Part shown: one piece after another, positions 7,591 through 16,132 of the stretch
Layout of the letters: every line of letters starts with the position of its first letter
How positions within the stretch are numbered: the stretch's first letter is position 1
Position numbers and translations under genes: made by a program
Source of the DNA: Duganella dendranthematis
Lineage (GTDB): Bacteria; Pseudomonadota; Gammaproteobacteria; Burkholderiales; Burkholderiaceae_D
NCBI RefSeq assembly: GCF_012849375.1
Contig: NZ_CP051684.1
Location: forward strand, 5,704,001-5,768,000
Length of the DNA: 64,000 nucleotides
Direction of reading: 5' to 3'
Notes under the pieces: model-generated
Database searches by the model: none
Told to the model about the DNA's origin: nothing
The model's input: the letters and a program-made list of their open reading frames with translations, nothing else

Positions 7591-9561
7591 ATGACTCTGC
7601 TAGCCCACCAGCTTGAACTGCTGTCGCCCGCCAAGACCGCCGAAATCGGCCGTGAAGCGATCCTGCATGGCGCCGACGCCGTCTACATCGGCGGCCCGGC
7701 GTTCGGCGCGCGCCATAACGCCAGCAATTCGATTGAGGAAATCTCCAGTCTGGTGGAGTTTGCGCACCGCTACCGCTCGCGCATTTTCGTCACGCTCAAC
7801 ACGATCCTGCATGACGCCGAGCTGGACGCGGCCCGCAAGCAGATCTGGCAACTGTACGAAGCCGGTGTCGATGCGCTGATCGTGCAAGACATGGGCCTGC
7901 TGGAAATGGACCTGCCGCCGATCCAGCTGCACGCCAGCACCCAGTGCGATATCCGCACCATGGAGAAGGCCAAGTTCCTCGGCGACGTCGGTTTCTCGCA
8001 GCTGGTGCTGGCGCGCGAACTGACGATTGAGCAGATTAAAAAAATCCATGCCGACGTCGACACCCCGCTGGAATACTTCATCCACGGCGCGCTGTGCGTG
8101 GCCTATTCCGGCCAGTGCTACATCTCGCACGCCGACACCGGCCGCAGCGCCAATCGCGGCGACTGCTCGCAAGCCTGCCGCCTGCCGTACACGCTGAGTG
8201 ACAACAAGGGCCGCGTCGTGGCCTACGAAAAACACCTGCTGTCGATGAAGGACAACGACCAGAGCCGCAATCTGGAAGCGCTGATCGACGCCGGCATCCG
8301 CTCGTTCAAGATCGAGGGCCGCTACAAGGACATGGGCTATGTGAAGAACATCACCGCCCACTACCGCCTGCTGCTGGACGAAATCCTGGAACGCCGCACC
8401 GAATTCACGCGCGCCGCCAGCGGCGACACCAGCATCCTGTTCACGCCGGATATCGATAAGAACTTCCACCGCGGCCACACGGATTACTTCGCCAACGGCC
8501 GCCAGGATGAAATCGGCGCCTTCGACAGCCCGAAATACGTCGGCGTCGAGCTGGGCACGATCACCCGCCTGGCCACCGATCACTTCGACATGGTCACCAA
8601 CGCGGCGATGTCCAACGGTGACGGCCTGAACTACATGCACAAGCGCGAGACCTTCGGCATCCAGGCCAACACCGCCAAGAAAATCGGCGATAACGAGGAA
8701 GGCCAGCTGTGGCGCGTCTATCCGAACGAGGCGATCAGCGCCCTGCCCGGCCTGCGCATCGGCCTGTCGGTCAACCGTAATGGCGACCGCCAGTGGGAAT
8801 CGACGCTGAACAAGAAATCCGCCGACCGCAAGGTGGGCCTGCACCTGACGCTGAGCGAACAGAGCGGCGGCCTGCGCTTGGACCTGTGCGACGAGGATGG
8901 CTACCTGAGCAGCACTGAGGCCGCCCTGGCACTGCAACCGGCACAAAACGCCGACCAGGCCGACGCCGGCCTGCGCGCCAGCCTGGGCAAGCTGGGCAAT
9001 ACCATGTTCCGTGCTGACAGCGTCACGCTCAAGCTATCGCAGCCGTGGTTTGTGCCGTCGGCCGTCATCAACGCGCTGCGCCGCGACGCCATCGCGGCCC
9101 ACGAGGCAGTGCGTCTGGCGGCCTGGGACCGGCCGATGCGCAAGGCGGCCGCCGAACCGCTGGCGCTCTACCCGGACACCCAGCTGAGCTACCTGGCCAA
9201 TGTCTACAACGAAAAAGCGCGCGCCTTCTACACCAAGCACGGCGTGCAGCTGATCGCCGCCGCCTACGAGTCGCACGAGGAAGCCGGCGAAGTGCCGCTG
9301 ATGATCACCAAGCACTGCCTGCGCTTCTCGTTCAACCTGTGTCCCAAGCAGGCCAAGGGCGTGCAAGGCGTGCAGGGCCAGGTCAAGGCCGAGCCGATGA
9401 CCCTGGTCAGCGGCGACGAGACCTACACCCTGCGTTTCGACTGCAAACCATGCGAAATGCACGTGGTCGGCGCAATGAAGCCGGGCATTTTGAAGTCGGC
9501 GCCACCGTCCAACATTCCGTACAGCCCGCTCACCTTTCACCGCCAGCGCCCACGCGCCTGA
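7591..9561 (+). CDS. rlhA: U32 family protein RlhA, 23S rRNA 5-hydroxycytidine C2501 synthase
   Basis: A 656-residue U32-family protein, about the length of E. coli RlhA (former YdcP) and recalled as very similar along its whole length. LLSPAKTAEIGREAILHGAD opens the TIM-barrel-like domain. HGALCVAYSGQCY, GDCSQACRLPY and the C-terminal KHCLRFSFNLCPKQ and DCKPCEMHV supply conserved cysteines of the U32 family, which can bind an iron-sulfur cluster. In E. coli the protein is needed for hydroxylation of 23S rRNA C2501. The gene is monocistronic with its own promoter and is convergent with the Hint-domain gene. Confidence 0.92.
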   Translation: MTLLAHQLELLSPAKTAEIGREAILHGADAVYIGGPAFGARHNASNSIEEISSLVEFAHRYRSRIFVTLNTILHDAELDAARKQIWQLYEAGVDALIVQDMGLLEMDLPPIQLHASTQCDIRTMEKAKFLGDVGFSQLVLARELTIEQIKKIHADVDTPLEYFIHGALCVAYSGQCYISHADTGRSANRGDCSQACRLPYTLSDNKGRVVAYEKHLLSMKDNDQSRNLEALIDAGIRSFKIEGRYKDMGYVKNITAHYRLLLDEILERRTEFTRAASGDTSILFTPDIDKNFHRGHTDYFANGRQDEIGAFDSPKYVGVELGTITRLATDHFDMVTNAAMSNGDGLNYMHKRETFGIQANTAKKIGDNEEGQLWRVYPNEAISALPGLRIGLSVNRNGDRQWESTLNKKSADRKVGLHLTLSEQSGGLRLDLCDEDGYLSSTEAALALQPAQNADQADAGLRASLGKLGNTMFRADSVTLKLSQPWFVPSAVINALRRDAIAAHEAVRLAAWDRPMRKAAAEPLALYPDTQLSYLANVYNEKARAFYTKHGVQLIAAAYESHEEAGEVPLMITKHCLRFSFNLCPKQAKGVQGVQGQVKAEPMTLVSGDETYTLRFDCKPCEMHVVGAMKPGILKSAPPSNIPYSPLTFHRQRPRA

Positions 9562-9571
9562 ATCAGGCCGG

Positions 9572-10825
9572 TCACATAATCATGACATGGTGCAATGCCA
9601 CGTCGTGGTGACCAACCAGCGTAATCTCCACCGGCGCGTGATGCTGCGCGCCGGCTTCAGCTGACGGATGGCTGGACTCCGACGTCGCGGCCGCCTTGAT
9701 CACCGGCTTGACCGCCGCCGTGTTGGGCTGCGCCACCATGTAGTCGTCGTCATCGCCTGGGTCGGGATCGTCACCGCCCTCGTCTTTCAAGTTGTGGTGC
9801 AGGATGTACGCCCCAGGTTTTTCCCCGGCCCAGAAGCACTTGTCGCCGACCGTGATGTGCTGCACCTGAATCTCGCCGATCGCATCAACCGCAACGACTT
9901 TCTCCCACCGCACCGAACCTTGGGCGCCGTCTTGCCGCACCGCCACCTGTTTGCCAAGCAGCTCAGGCGCCAGCATCAAGCCCTCTGGCGTTGGTATAGG
10001 CGCGCTGTCCGAGCATTTGAGGCTGACGCCGCTGACGGTGGTGATGCGGAAGCCCGCCGCAGTCTTGATCTGGGAGTAACTGACCACGCCACGTCCCGCT
10101 TCCAGCGTTTGCTGGTCGGCCAGCTGCATTTCGTCGCCGACAGCGATATCGCCGGCTAGCCGCCCGTCCGGCAGGATTGCGTCAATACTGACACAGCCGC
10201 CACCACCGCCTCCACCGCCGGCGTCGCCGCCGCCGCCGGGTTCTTCCGGATCGCTATCTGCGCCGTTCCAGTCATCATTGAAGCCATCAGGCTGCGTCGA
10301 CGATTTCTCCTGGCCATCCGACCCAATTTCGACCCACTTGCCGCCGGCCGTATGCTCAGTTGGATTATTCACTTGAACCAGGCCGCCGGAGTGATTGGTG
10401 CGTCCTTCTTCACCCAGCGGAACCACGACGGCATTGGTCCTCTCAACGGCGATCCGGTCTGCTACCGTATCGTATTGAGCATCTGCGGTATTTGCATTGG
10501 TCACAAAGTTGGTATCGGCTGCATGGGACATTTCGTGGAAAAGATTAGAAGCCGGCGACTCGTAATTCCTGATATTGCCGGCTGCGTCCGTTACTGCGAT
10601 AGCCGTATCGGGATCCCAGCTGATGGTGATCTGCCCGTCGGGAGCAACCGAGGTTTGATTGATGCCACTATGATTGATGACAAGATCCGCATGCTGCAAC
10701 GCCGCATCGCTGATTAACTGCGTCCCTTGTGCATTTTGACTGCCATAACTCAGTGCACTTTGAAGTTTTTCCAGATCTGCGCCGCTGCCGTTTTCGATCG
10801 TCCTGAATACACCGTTGATTGGCAT
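9572..10825 (-). CDS. M91-like Zn-metallopeptidase domain fused to a C-terminal Hint domain (polymorphic-toxin-like)
   Basis: A 417-residue three-part protein. Residues 1-165 hold a HExxH zinc site (SNLFHEMSHAAD, His97-His101) with DRIAVERTNAV as possible third-ligand helix, resembling the M91 peptidases of type III effectors. Residues 197-210 are almost all glycine. Residues 211-345 look like a Hint autoprocessing domain: they start with Cys211 (CVSIDAILPDG) and end in ILHHN with the classic His-Asn. The residue after Asn is Leu, so splicing is unlikely and cleavage at Cys211 more plausible. A 72-residue tail rich in Asp and His follows. There is no signal peptide. GAGGG precedes the ATG. 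A small secreted-protein gene lies 28 bp upstream. Confidence 0.78.
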   Translation of the reverse strand: MPINGVFRTIENGSGADLEKLQSALSYGSQNAQGTQLISDAALQHADLVINHSGINQTSVAPDGQITISWDPDTAIAVTDAAGNIRNYESPASNLFHEMSHAADTNFVTNANTADAQYDTVADRIAVERTNAVVVPLGEEGRTNHSGGLVQVNNPTEHTAGGKWVEIGSDGQEKSSTQPDGFNDDWNGADSDPEEPGGGGDAGGGGGGGGCVSIDAILPDGRLAGDIAVGDEMQLADQQTLEAGRGVVSYSQIKTAAGFRITTVSGVSLKCSDSAPIPTPEGLMLAPELLGKQVAVRQDGAQGSVRWEKVVAVDAIGEIQVQHITVGDKCFWAGEKPGAYILHHNLKDEGGDDPDPGDDDDYMVAQPNTAAVKPVIKAAATSESSHPSAEAGAQHHAPVEITLVGHHDVALHHVMIM

Positions 10826-10853
10826 GCTTTATCCCTCAATGGAGTTAATAAGA

Positions 10854-11327
10854 TTAAAGAGCATCACAAGATGCGGAAGCGTTTTTATTCAACTGCACAA
10901 AGCCGCCGCGATTAACCATCGCGCGGACTTCTTCGACAACCTCGTTGCGCAGCAGAATCGGCTCTGCATTCCAATTTGCATGCAGATAGGACTGATTCAG
11001 GAATTTCTGACTAAATTCCACCGAAATATCATTTCTGTCCTGGAAATGAAAAACGATTTTATTTCTGACTTCGAATCGCGGTTGCGCGGCCGATCCGCCT
11101 GGCGGCACGCTTCGTGCAGCACTGAGTAAAGTCAGCAATTGAGAAGCTGTAGCGGACTCGGTAATTGCATATTTGCAGCCAATTTTCTGCAAAATGGCGT
11201 CGTCAATATGCGTGATATAAGCCAGGTTTTTGGGAATAAACGCGGCATCTGCAGAAACGGGAATATCTTGGCCGGCGGCAGAACATACCAAGTTCAGGGC
11301 AAGCAACGAAAATAGAATTTTCTTCAT
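10854..11327 (-). CDS. Small secreted protein upstream of the metallopeptidase-Hint gene (possible partner)
   Basis: A 157-residue protein that I do not recognise. It begins with a clear signal peptide (MKKILFSLLALNLVCSAAGQ), so it should act in the periplasm or outside. The mature part is mixed hydrophilic with FEVRNKIVFHFQDRND as a likely beta segment and only two cysteines (in GCKYAI and near the C-terminus). It lies 28 bp upstream of the metallopeptidase-Hint gene on the same strand, so the two are probably cotranscribed. An immunity or accessory role is possible, but rests only on position. The gene and its upstream region are visibly AT-richer than the surroundings, suggesting acquisition. 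Confidence 0.72.
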   Translation of the reverse strand: MKKILFSLLALNLVCSAAGQDIPVSADAAFIPKNLAYITHIDDAILQKIGCKYAITESATASQLLTLLSAARSVPPGGSAAQPRFEVRNKIVFHFQDRNDISVEFSQKFLNQSYLHANWNAEPILLRNEVVEEVRAMVNRGGFVQLNKNASASCDAL

Positions 11328-11698
11328 ATAGAACCCATATGGTCAGTGTTATTAATACTACATGCTCCAAAATACAACATCAAACAGTTTCATGTATATC
11401 AACATATCTTTGTGTATCTTCATGTTTCTATTGCTGATTGAAAGGCTTTCATGTCTTCGCCTGGTGACAGTCACTCTATCGATATACCTCTAAAGATTTT
11501 GTTGTACGGTTGTCCAAATGGCTTGACAGTCAACAGGACGAAAGCTATCTTCACGGCTGTTGCTATGCGGCAATTATCGGATTCAAGTACTTGAATCATC
11601 CGTGCGCAGCGAAAACTTTTTTTGTTGCAGAATGCGCGTCGCTACGGCGATGTGCCGTTGGCAATCTTTCCATTTCAGCCGAAAGCCAGGGGATATTT
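11328..11698. other. AT-rich intergenic region between divergent genes
   Basis: No convincing gene lies here. An open frame continues upstream of the di-haem gene to 11510, but it has no ribosome site and unlike codon use, and the lipoprotein signal starts only at 11699. The stretch must hold the divergent promoters. A perfect GTGAC-A-GTCAC palindrome sits at 11464-11474. Base composition at 11340-11460 is far lower in GC than the genome average of the window. Confidence 0.5.
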
Positions 11699-14600
11699 AT
11701 GACAAACTTGCCACATAGAAAGCTATCTTTGGAAAGCTTTCACACTTTTTCAAAGACAGCGCTACCAATCGCGCTGAGTTTGGCACTTGCTGCATGTGGC
11801 GGCAGCAGTGACAGCACGACCGCACCCAATGCCCGCACCATGAGCATGATGAAAGCTGCGGTTGCAGAGGTAGCGCTAACACCGGTGGGCGCCACCGCCA
11901 GTTCGTCGGAACGCGGCGACCTGAGCGCAGCTGCGGCGATCGATACCAACGACGGCACCCGCTGGGGCAGCGGCTTCAGCGACAACGAATGGCTAACGCT
12001 GGACTACGGCCAGAGCCAGACCATCAACCGCGTCCACATCAACTGGGAAAACGCCCACGCCACCGAATATGAACTGCAGGTGTCGGACGACAATTCCAAC
12101 TGGACCACGCTGAAACACGTCACCGGCAGCACCGGCGGCGTCGAGGACCTGACTGGCTTGAACGGCCAGGGCCGCTATCTGCGCATGCTGGGTATCAAGC
12201 GCTCAACCGGCTACGGCTATTCGATCTTCGAGATCGTCGCCTACTCGGGCGGCAGCACCGACACCGGTACCGGCACCGTGCCGGACGATCCAACCACCAC
12301 GCCGCAACAGCCAGTCGACGTCACCAAGCCTGGCGTGTCGATCAAGCCGGTTAAAGTGACCTCGTCGGCAGTGGAAGGCGGCAACACCGCCGACCTGGCG
12401 GTCGATGGCAAGCTGAACACCCGCTGGAGCAGCGCCGCCGACAATGGCGCCTGGCTGCAATTCGACTTCGGTACCAAGACGCAAATAGGCTACCTGAAGC
12501 TGACCTGGGAAAACGCCTACGGGAAGCAGTACAACCTGGCGGTATCGGACGACGGCCAGACCTGGAACATCATCCGCACCGTCACCAACGGCCAGGGCGG
12601 CACCGAGGAGTTTTTCAACCTCGGCGTCAATGCCCGCTACGTCCAGCTGCAAGGCGTGCAGCGCGCCACCCAGTACGGTTACTCGCTGTTTGAAGTCGAG
12701 TTCAAGACTCCTGGCAGCGACAACAGCCTGGCGGCCGGCACGACCACCTCGGCCATTCCGTTCCCAACCAGCGGCGCAGGCCTGATTCCGTTGCCAAGCT
12801 ACGCCCAGCCGCTGGAATCGACCCAGTTCACCCTGGCTGACGGCACCATCGTCACCCGCTGGGGCGCGCGTGGCGTTGGCCGTCACGGCCGCGAGCGCGG
12901 CGAGGACTGGAACGAAATTGGCTACGGCCCGAACGACACCGTCGATCCAGTCACCGGCCTGCCGCAGGACAAGGGTCCGGGCGCTTACCTGATCTTCGTG
13001 GCGAACTACTTCAAGAACCGTACCTGGGGCCTGGAGATGATCGACAACAGCCGCGTGGCCGGTGTCACCAAGCCGACCCTGATCTTCAACGAGTACCACC
13101 AGACCCAGGGCCTGCGCGGCAACACGGTGTTCTTCCGCCGCTTCGACGATCCGGGCAGCACCGGCTACGGCTGGATGGTCGGCCGCGAAATCGTTCAGGA
13201 CAACAACCAGCCTTGCGATCCGGTCGCTTACCCGGCCAACTTCAAGCTCAACTCGGCCAACGGCATCAATAACGGCTGCACGCTGTTGATCAAGGAGTAT
13301 CCACGCCACAACAACCTGAACGCGGCCGGTTTTCCGGACGGCACCGCCGTCGATGCGCGCGCGCTGAAAATCGGCGACGTGATCGAAGCCGGTCCATCGA
13401 TGTTCGCGGTCGAGGCCGCGATGAAGGCCAAGGGCGACAACGGCGGCTTCCGCTACTACGCCAACGAGTGGACCTATGTAGTCGGCCAAGGCCTGCGTCC
13501 ATGGTATGGCATCCAGCCACGCCTGAATTCGACGCCGATTCCAGACCAGTACCTGCAAGGCGGTACCGGTTCGGTGTCGTATGACTACGCCGACAATGGC
13601 GACCACATGTTCCAGCAGCCGCAGAACAACGTCGGCATGCAGAATATGCAGCGCTTCGTGGAAGGCCGCCGTCTGGTGCACACCAACTTCACCACCGGTA
13701 TGCACAACGAGCCAGGCAATGACCGTTACGATCCTGCCGTCGGCCTGCAAGGCCAGCGTTATGGCCAGGCTGCCTGTATCGGCTGCCACGTCAACAACGG
13801 CCGCAGCCCGGCGCCGATCGCGGTCAACCAGCGTCTGGACAACATGACCGTGCGTGTGGCGGTGACCGACGCCAACGGCAATCAAACCCCGCATCCGCAA
13901 TATGGTACCGCGGTGCAGATGAACGCCGTGTCGTCGACCGGTGCGCCGCAGAACTGGGGCCTGGGCGTGCGTGTCGCCAACTTCGTTTCCAGCATCGCCA
14001 AGCTGGCCGACGGCACCTCGGTCGAACTGCGCAAGCCAGTGCTGGCCTTCGAAAGCGCGACGCCGGACACCGTCTCGCTGCGTCAGGCCCAACCAATGCT
14101 GGGCGTTGGCCTGCTGGAAGCCATTCCGGAAGCCGACATCCTGGCCAAGGTGCGCACCTCGGCGGATGAAGACGGCGTAAAAGGTAGCGCCAATTACGTG
14201 TTCGATCCGGAAACCGGCGCGGTGCGTCTGGGCCGCTTCGGCTGGAAGGCTGCCAAGGCGACCCTGCGTCACCAGGCTGCGGCTGCACTGGTACAGGATA
14301 TGTCGGTGACCTCGCCGCTGTATCCTAACCGTAGCTGCCTGACCGATCCTGCCGGCTGCAAATCGGCGGCGGCGCAAAAGGGCGTGAGCGAAGCGGAACT
14401 GACGCTGATCACCCAGTACCTGTCGCTGGTGGCGGTACCTGCCCAACGTGCGATCTCCAGCGGCTTCCCGAAAGGCGTGTCGCCGCTGAAGGATCTGGAT
14501 GTTGATCCGGCCAAGATCGCCAAGGGCAATACGGTATTCCAGGGTATGCGTTGTGCCGCTTGCCACACGGTTGATCAGAAGACCGGCAGCGGCAGCCTGT

Positions 14601-14920
14601 TTGCAGAACTGCGCAACCAGAACATCAAACCGTACACCGACCTGCTGCTGCACGACATGGGCGACGGTCTGGCGGACAAGTTTGTGGAAGGCCAGGCCAA
14701 AGGCAATATGTGGCGTACTTCGCCGCTGTGGGGTATCGGCTACTCGGACACCGTGATGGGTTCCGCAGGCAAAGCTGGCTACCTGCACGACGGCCGCGCA
14801 CGTAACCTGACCGAAGCGATCATGTGGCACGGCGGCGAAGCGACCAAATCGCGTCAACGCTTTGAAAACCTGACCGCAGCGGATCGCGATGCACTGCTGG
14901 CGTTCCTGAAGTCGCTGTAA
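11699..14920 (+). CDS. Di-haem oxidoreductase/putative peroxidase lipoprotein with two discoidin domains
   Basis: About 1073 residues from the ATG at 11699, which has AGGGGA upstream and starts a lipoprotein signal with lipobox SLALAACGGS. Two F5/8-type-C (discoidin) modules follow, each with a WGSGFSDNEWLTLDYG-like block (about residues 60-185 and 215-345). Both end in a GYGYSIFE/QYGYSLFE motif. The remainder is the DUF1111/DHOR di-haem domain with haem sites CIGCH (Cys693) and CAACH (Cys952), a C-terminal LHDGRARNLTEAIMWHGGEA block and DALLAFLK end. The family is thought to be periplasmic or surface redox enzymes. Discoidin domains usually bind carbohydrate. A strong terminator follows. Confidence 0.88.
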   Translation: MTNLPHRKLSLESFHTFSKTALPIALSLALAACGGSSDSTTAPNARTMSMMKAAVAEVALTPVGATASSSERGDLSAAAAIDTNDGTRWGSGFSDNEWLTLDYGQSQTINRVHINWENAHATEYELQVSDDNSNWTTLKHVTGSTGGVEDLTGLNGQGRYLRMLGIKRSTGYGYSIFEIVAYSGGSTDTGTGTVPDDPTTTPQQPVDVTKPGVSIKPVKVTSSAVEGGNTADLAVDGKLNTRWSSAADNGAWLQFDFGTKTQIGYLKLTWENAYGKQYNLAVSDDGQTWNIIRTVTNGQGGTEEFFNLGVNARYVQLQGVQRATQYGYSLFEVEFKTPGSDNSLAAGTTTSAIPFPTSGAGLIPLPSYAQPLESTQFTLADGTIVTRWGARGVGRHGRERGEDWNEIGYGPNDTVDPVTGLPQDKGPGAYLIFVANYFKNRTWGLEMIDNSRVAGVTKPTLIFNEYHQTQGLRGNTVFFRRFDDPGSTGYGWMVGREIVQDNNQPCDPVAYPANFKLNSANGINNGCTLLIKEYPRHNNLNAAGFPDGTAVDARALKIGDVIEAGPSMFAVEAAMKAKGDNGGFRYYANEWTYVVGQGLRPWYGIQPRLNSTPIPDQYLQGGTGSVSYDYADNGDHMFQQPQNNVGMQNMQRFVEGRRLVHTNFTTGMHNEPGNDRYDPAVGLQGQRYGQAACIGCHVNNGRSPAPIAVNQRLDNMTVRVAVTDANGNQTPHPQYGTAVQMNAVSSTGAPQNWGLGVRVANFVSSIAKLADGTSVELRKPVLAFESATPDTVSLRQAQPMLGVGLLEAIPEADILAKVRTSADEDGVKGSANYVFDPETGAVRLGRFGWKAAKATLRHQAAAALVQDMSVTSPLYPNRSCLTDPAGCKSAAAQKGVSEAELTLITQYLSLVAVPAQRAISSGFPKGVSPLKDLDVDPAKIAKGNTVFQGMRCAACHTVDQKTGSGSLFAELRNQNIKPYTDLLLHDMGDGLADKFVEGQAKGNMWRTSPLWGIGYSDTVMGSAGKAGYLHDGRARNLTEAIMWHGGEATKSRQRFENLTAADRDALLAFLKSL

Positions 14921-14942
14921 GTTATCCTTAGTTGTTCTTTTG

Positions 14943-14976
14943 ATGCCGGGCACTGTGAAGTGCCCGGCATTTTTTT
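14943..14976 (+). terminator. Rho-independent terminator of the di-haem oxidoreductase gene
   Basis: A perfect 12-bp stem (ATGCCGGGCACT with AGTGCCCGGCAT) encloses a GTGA loop and is followed by a run of T residues. It starts 23 bp after the stop codon. Confidence 0.92.
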
Positions 14977-15144
14977 ATTGCGCGGCGTTGAAGACGTTAC
15001 TGACGGTGGCCGCGCCGAAGCAATGGTCGCAATCACGCCTGCGAAAACAGCCAAGACGATGAACGCAATTTGATCAACACCAGTTATTGCAGCGGAGCAC
15101 CGGTTTAGAATCGCCATCACCGAGACTGTCAACGAGGTGTCAGT

Positions 15145-15377
15145 GTGAACGGTCCCGAGTCCATTCCCTATATCATCTTGGTCGGCGTATCCGCCATCCT
15201 CTGGCTAGATTTCCTCCATGCGCGCCGCGCCCGCCGCGAGCAGCATATCCGCGAGTTCAGCTTGCCGCCAGGCTTGTTCGACAAGCTGCGCAAGTGGTTG
15301 ACGGCAGTAGCAGCGCCGAAACGTATTGCGGCAGCGACCTGGGACATACCAGCACCGGCTGCGGAGGCGGCGACTAA
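15145..15377 (+). pseudogene. Probable remnant of a glycine-rich small membrane protein gene
   Basis: A GTG at 15145 with GAGGTG upstream opens a frame starting with one membrane helix (YIILVGVSAILWLDF). Basic residues and REFSLPPGLFDKLRK follow, which I recall from a Burkholderiales family whose members end in a glycine/cysteine-rich tail. The frame then diverges. The next frame contains YCGSDLGHTSTGCGGGD and a stop at 15377, which looks like such a tail. A large internal deletion plus frameshift would explain this. Read without a shift, the frame runs on to 15474 antisense to the DUF1080 gene. Family assignment is from memory and moderate. Confidence 0.5.
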
Positions 15378-15396
15378 GCGCCGCCCTGGCGATATC

Positions 15397-16026
15397 TCAA
15401 TCCAGCTGCTTCAGCACCACCCGGCGCAACTCGTACGGCGTGCCTTCCAATTGGAAGCCGATCCTGCCGGATGACGGAGACACATTCGTCACGCGATTCT
15501 GTAGCACGCCATTCACCGTCACCTCCACCGTGCCGTCGCGGCTGACGATGTCGCAGGCATTCCATTCCCCGACCGGTTTTTCGCTGTCGGCCGCCGTGCG
15601 CGCCTTGATGCGGGTTTCTGCACCGGGCTTGCTGGTCAGCGGCTCGGCAAAGCTGCCGGCCGCCATCGGCAACAGGTCACCGGCGTTGCCGTTCTTGGTC
15701 TGCACCTGCAAACTGACGGGCCATACGCGATCAAACGTGCCGGGGCTAATGTGCAGCAGCACGCCGCCATTCCCCGGTTTGCCGGTCCAGCGCCATTCCA
15801 CGTGCAGCGCGTAGTTGCGGTAGTTTTCGGTGGTGGCAAGGAAGCCGGACGGCTTGCCTGTCGAAGCGATCACGCCTTCCGGCAGCACGCGAAAAACATC
15901 GGCGACCATGGCCGATGGCGTGGTTTGCAGCTCCCAGCCGTTGAAATCGCGGCCATTAAACAGATCGACCGCGCCGGCGCCATGGGCGGCCAACGTCAAT
16001 ATCGCAGCACTTACTAATTTACGCAC
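15397..16026 (-). CDS. DUF1080 (3-keto-disaccharide hydrolase domain) exported protein
   Basis: A DUF1080 beta-sandwich protein of about 209 residues. An ATG further upstream exists, but the GTG at 16026 has GGAG at good spacing and starts a signal peptide (RKLVSAAILTLAAHGAGA). LFNGRDFNGWEL at the mature N-terminus and NGGVLLHI are family hallmarks, and the C-terminal GRIGFQLEG is typical. Members act on or bind carbohydrates, some on 3-keto sugars. The gene stands alone, convergent with the decayed gene and divergent from the oxidoreductase. The substrate is unknown. Confidence 0.85.
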   Translation of the reverse strand: MRKLVSAAILTLAAHGAGAVDLFNGRDFNGWELQTTPSAMVADVFRVLPEGVIASTGKPSGFLATTENYRNYALHVEWRWTGKPGNGGVLLHISPGTFDRVWPVSLQVQTKNGNAGDLLPMAAGSFAEPLTSKPGAETRIKARTAADSEKPVGEWNACDIVSRDGTVEVTVNGVLQNRVTNVSPSSGRIGFQLEGTPYELRRVVLKQLD

Positions 16027-16132
16027 ACCGTCTCCTTTATGAATTTTTGTACAGTATATGCGAACCACGATCTGCCAAAAGTCTCACTTTAGAATGTAGT
16101 TGTGCGCGGCCGATTGGCGTTAGACTAGCAGC

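Noticed and set aside
9572..10825. Protein splicing by the Hint domain
   Set aside because: The residue after the terminal Asn is Leu, not Cys, Ser or Thr, and the tail is not a conserved extein; cleavage only is more plausible.
11510..11698. Longer N-terminus of the di-haem protein
   Set aside because: The lipoprotein signal begins at 11699 with a good ribosome site, and a signal would not be preceded by 63 polar residues.
12203..14953. 916-codon minus-strand open frame
   Set aside because: It is a GC-rich shadow of the di-haem gene with no domain or signal features.
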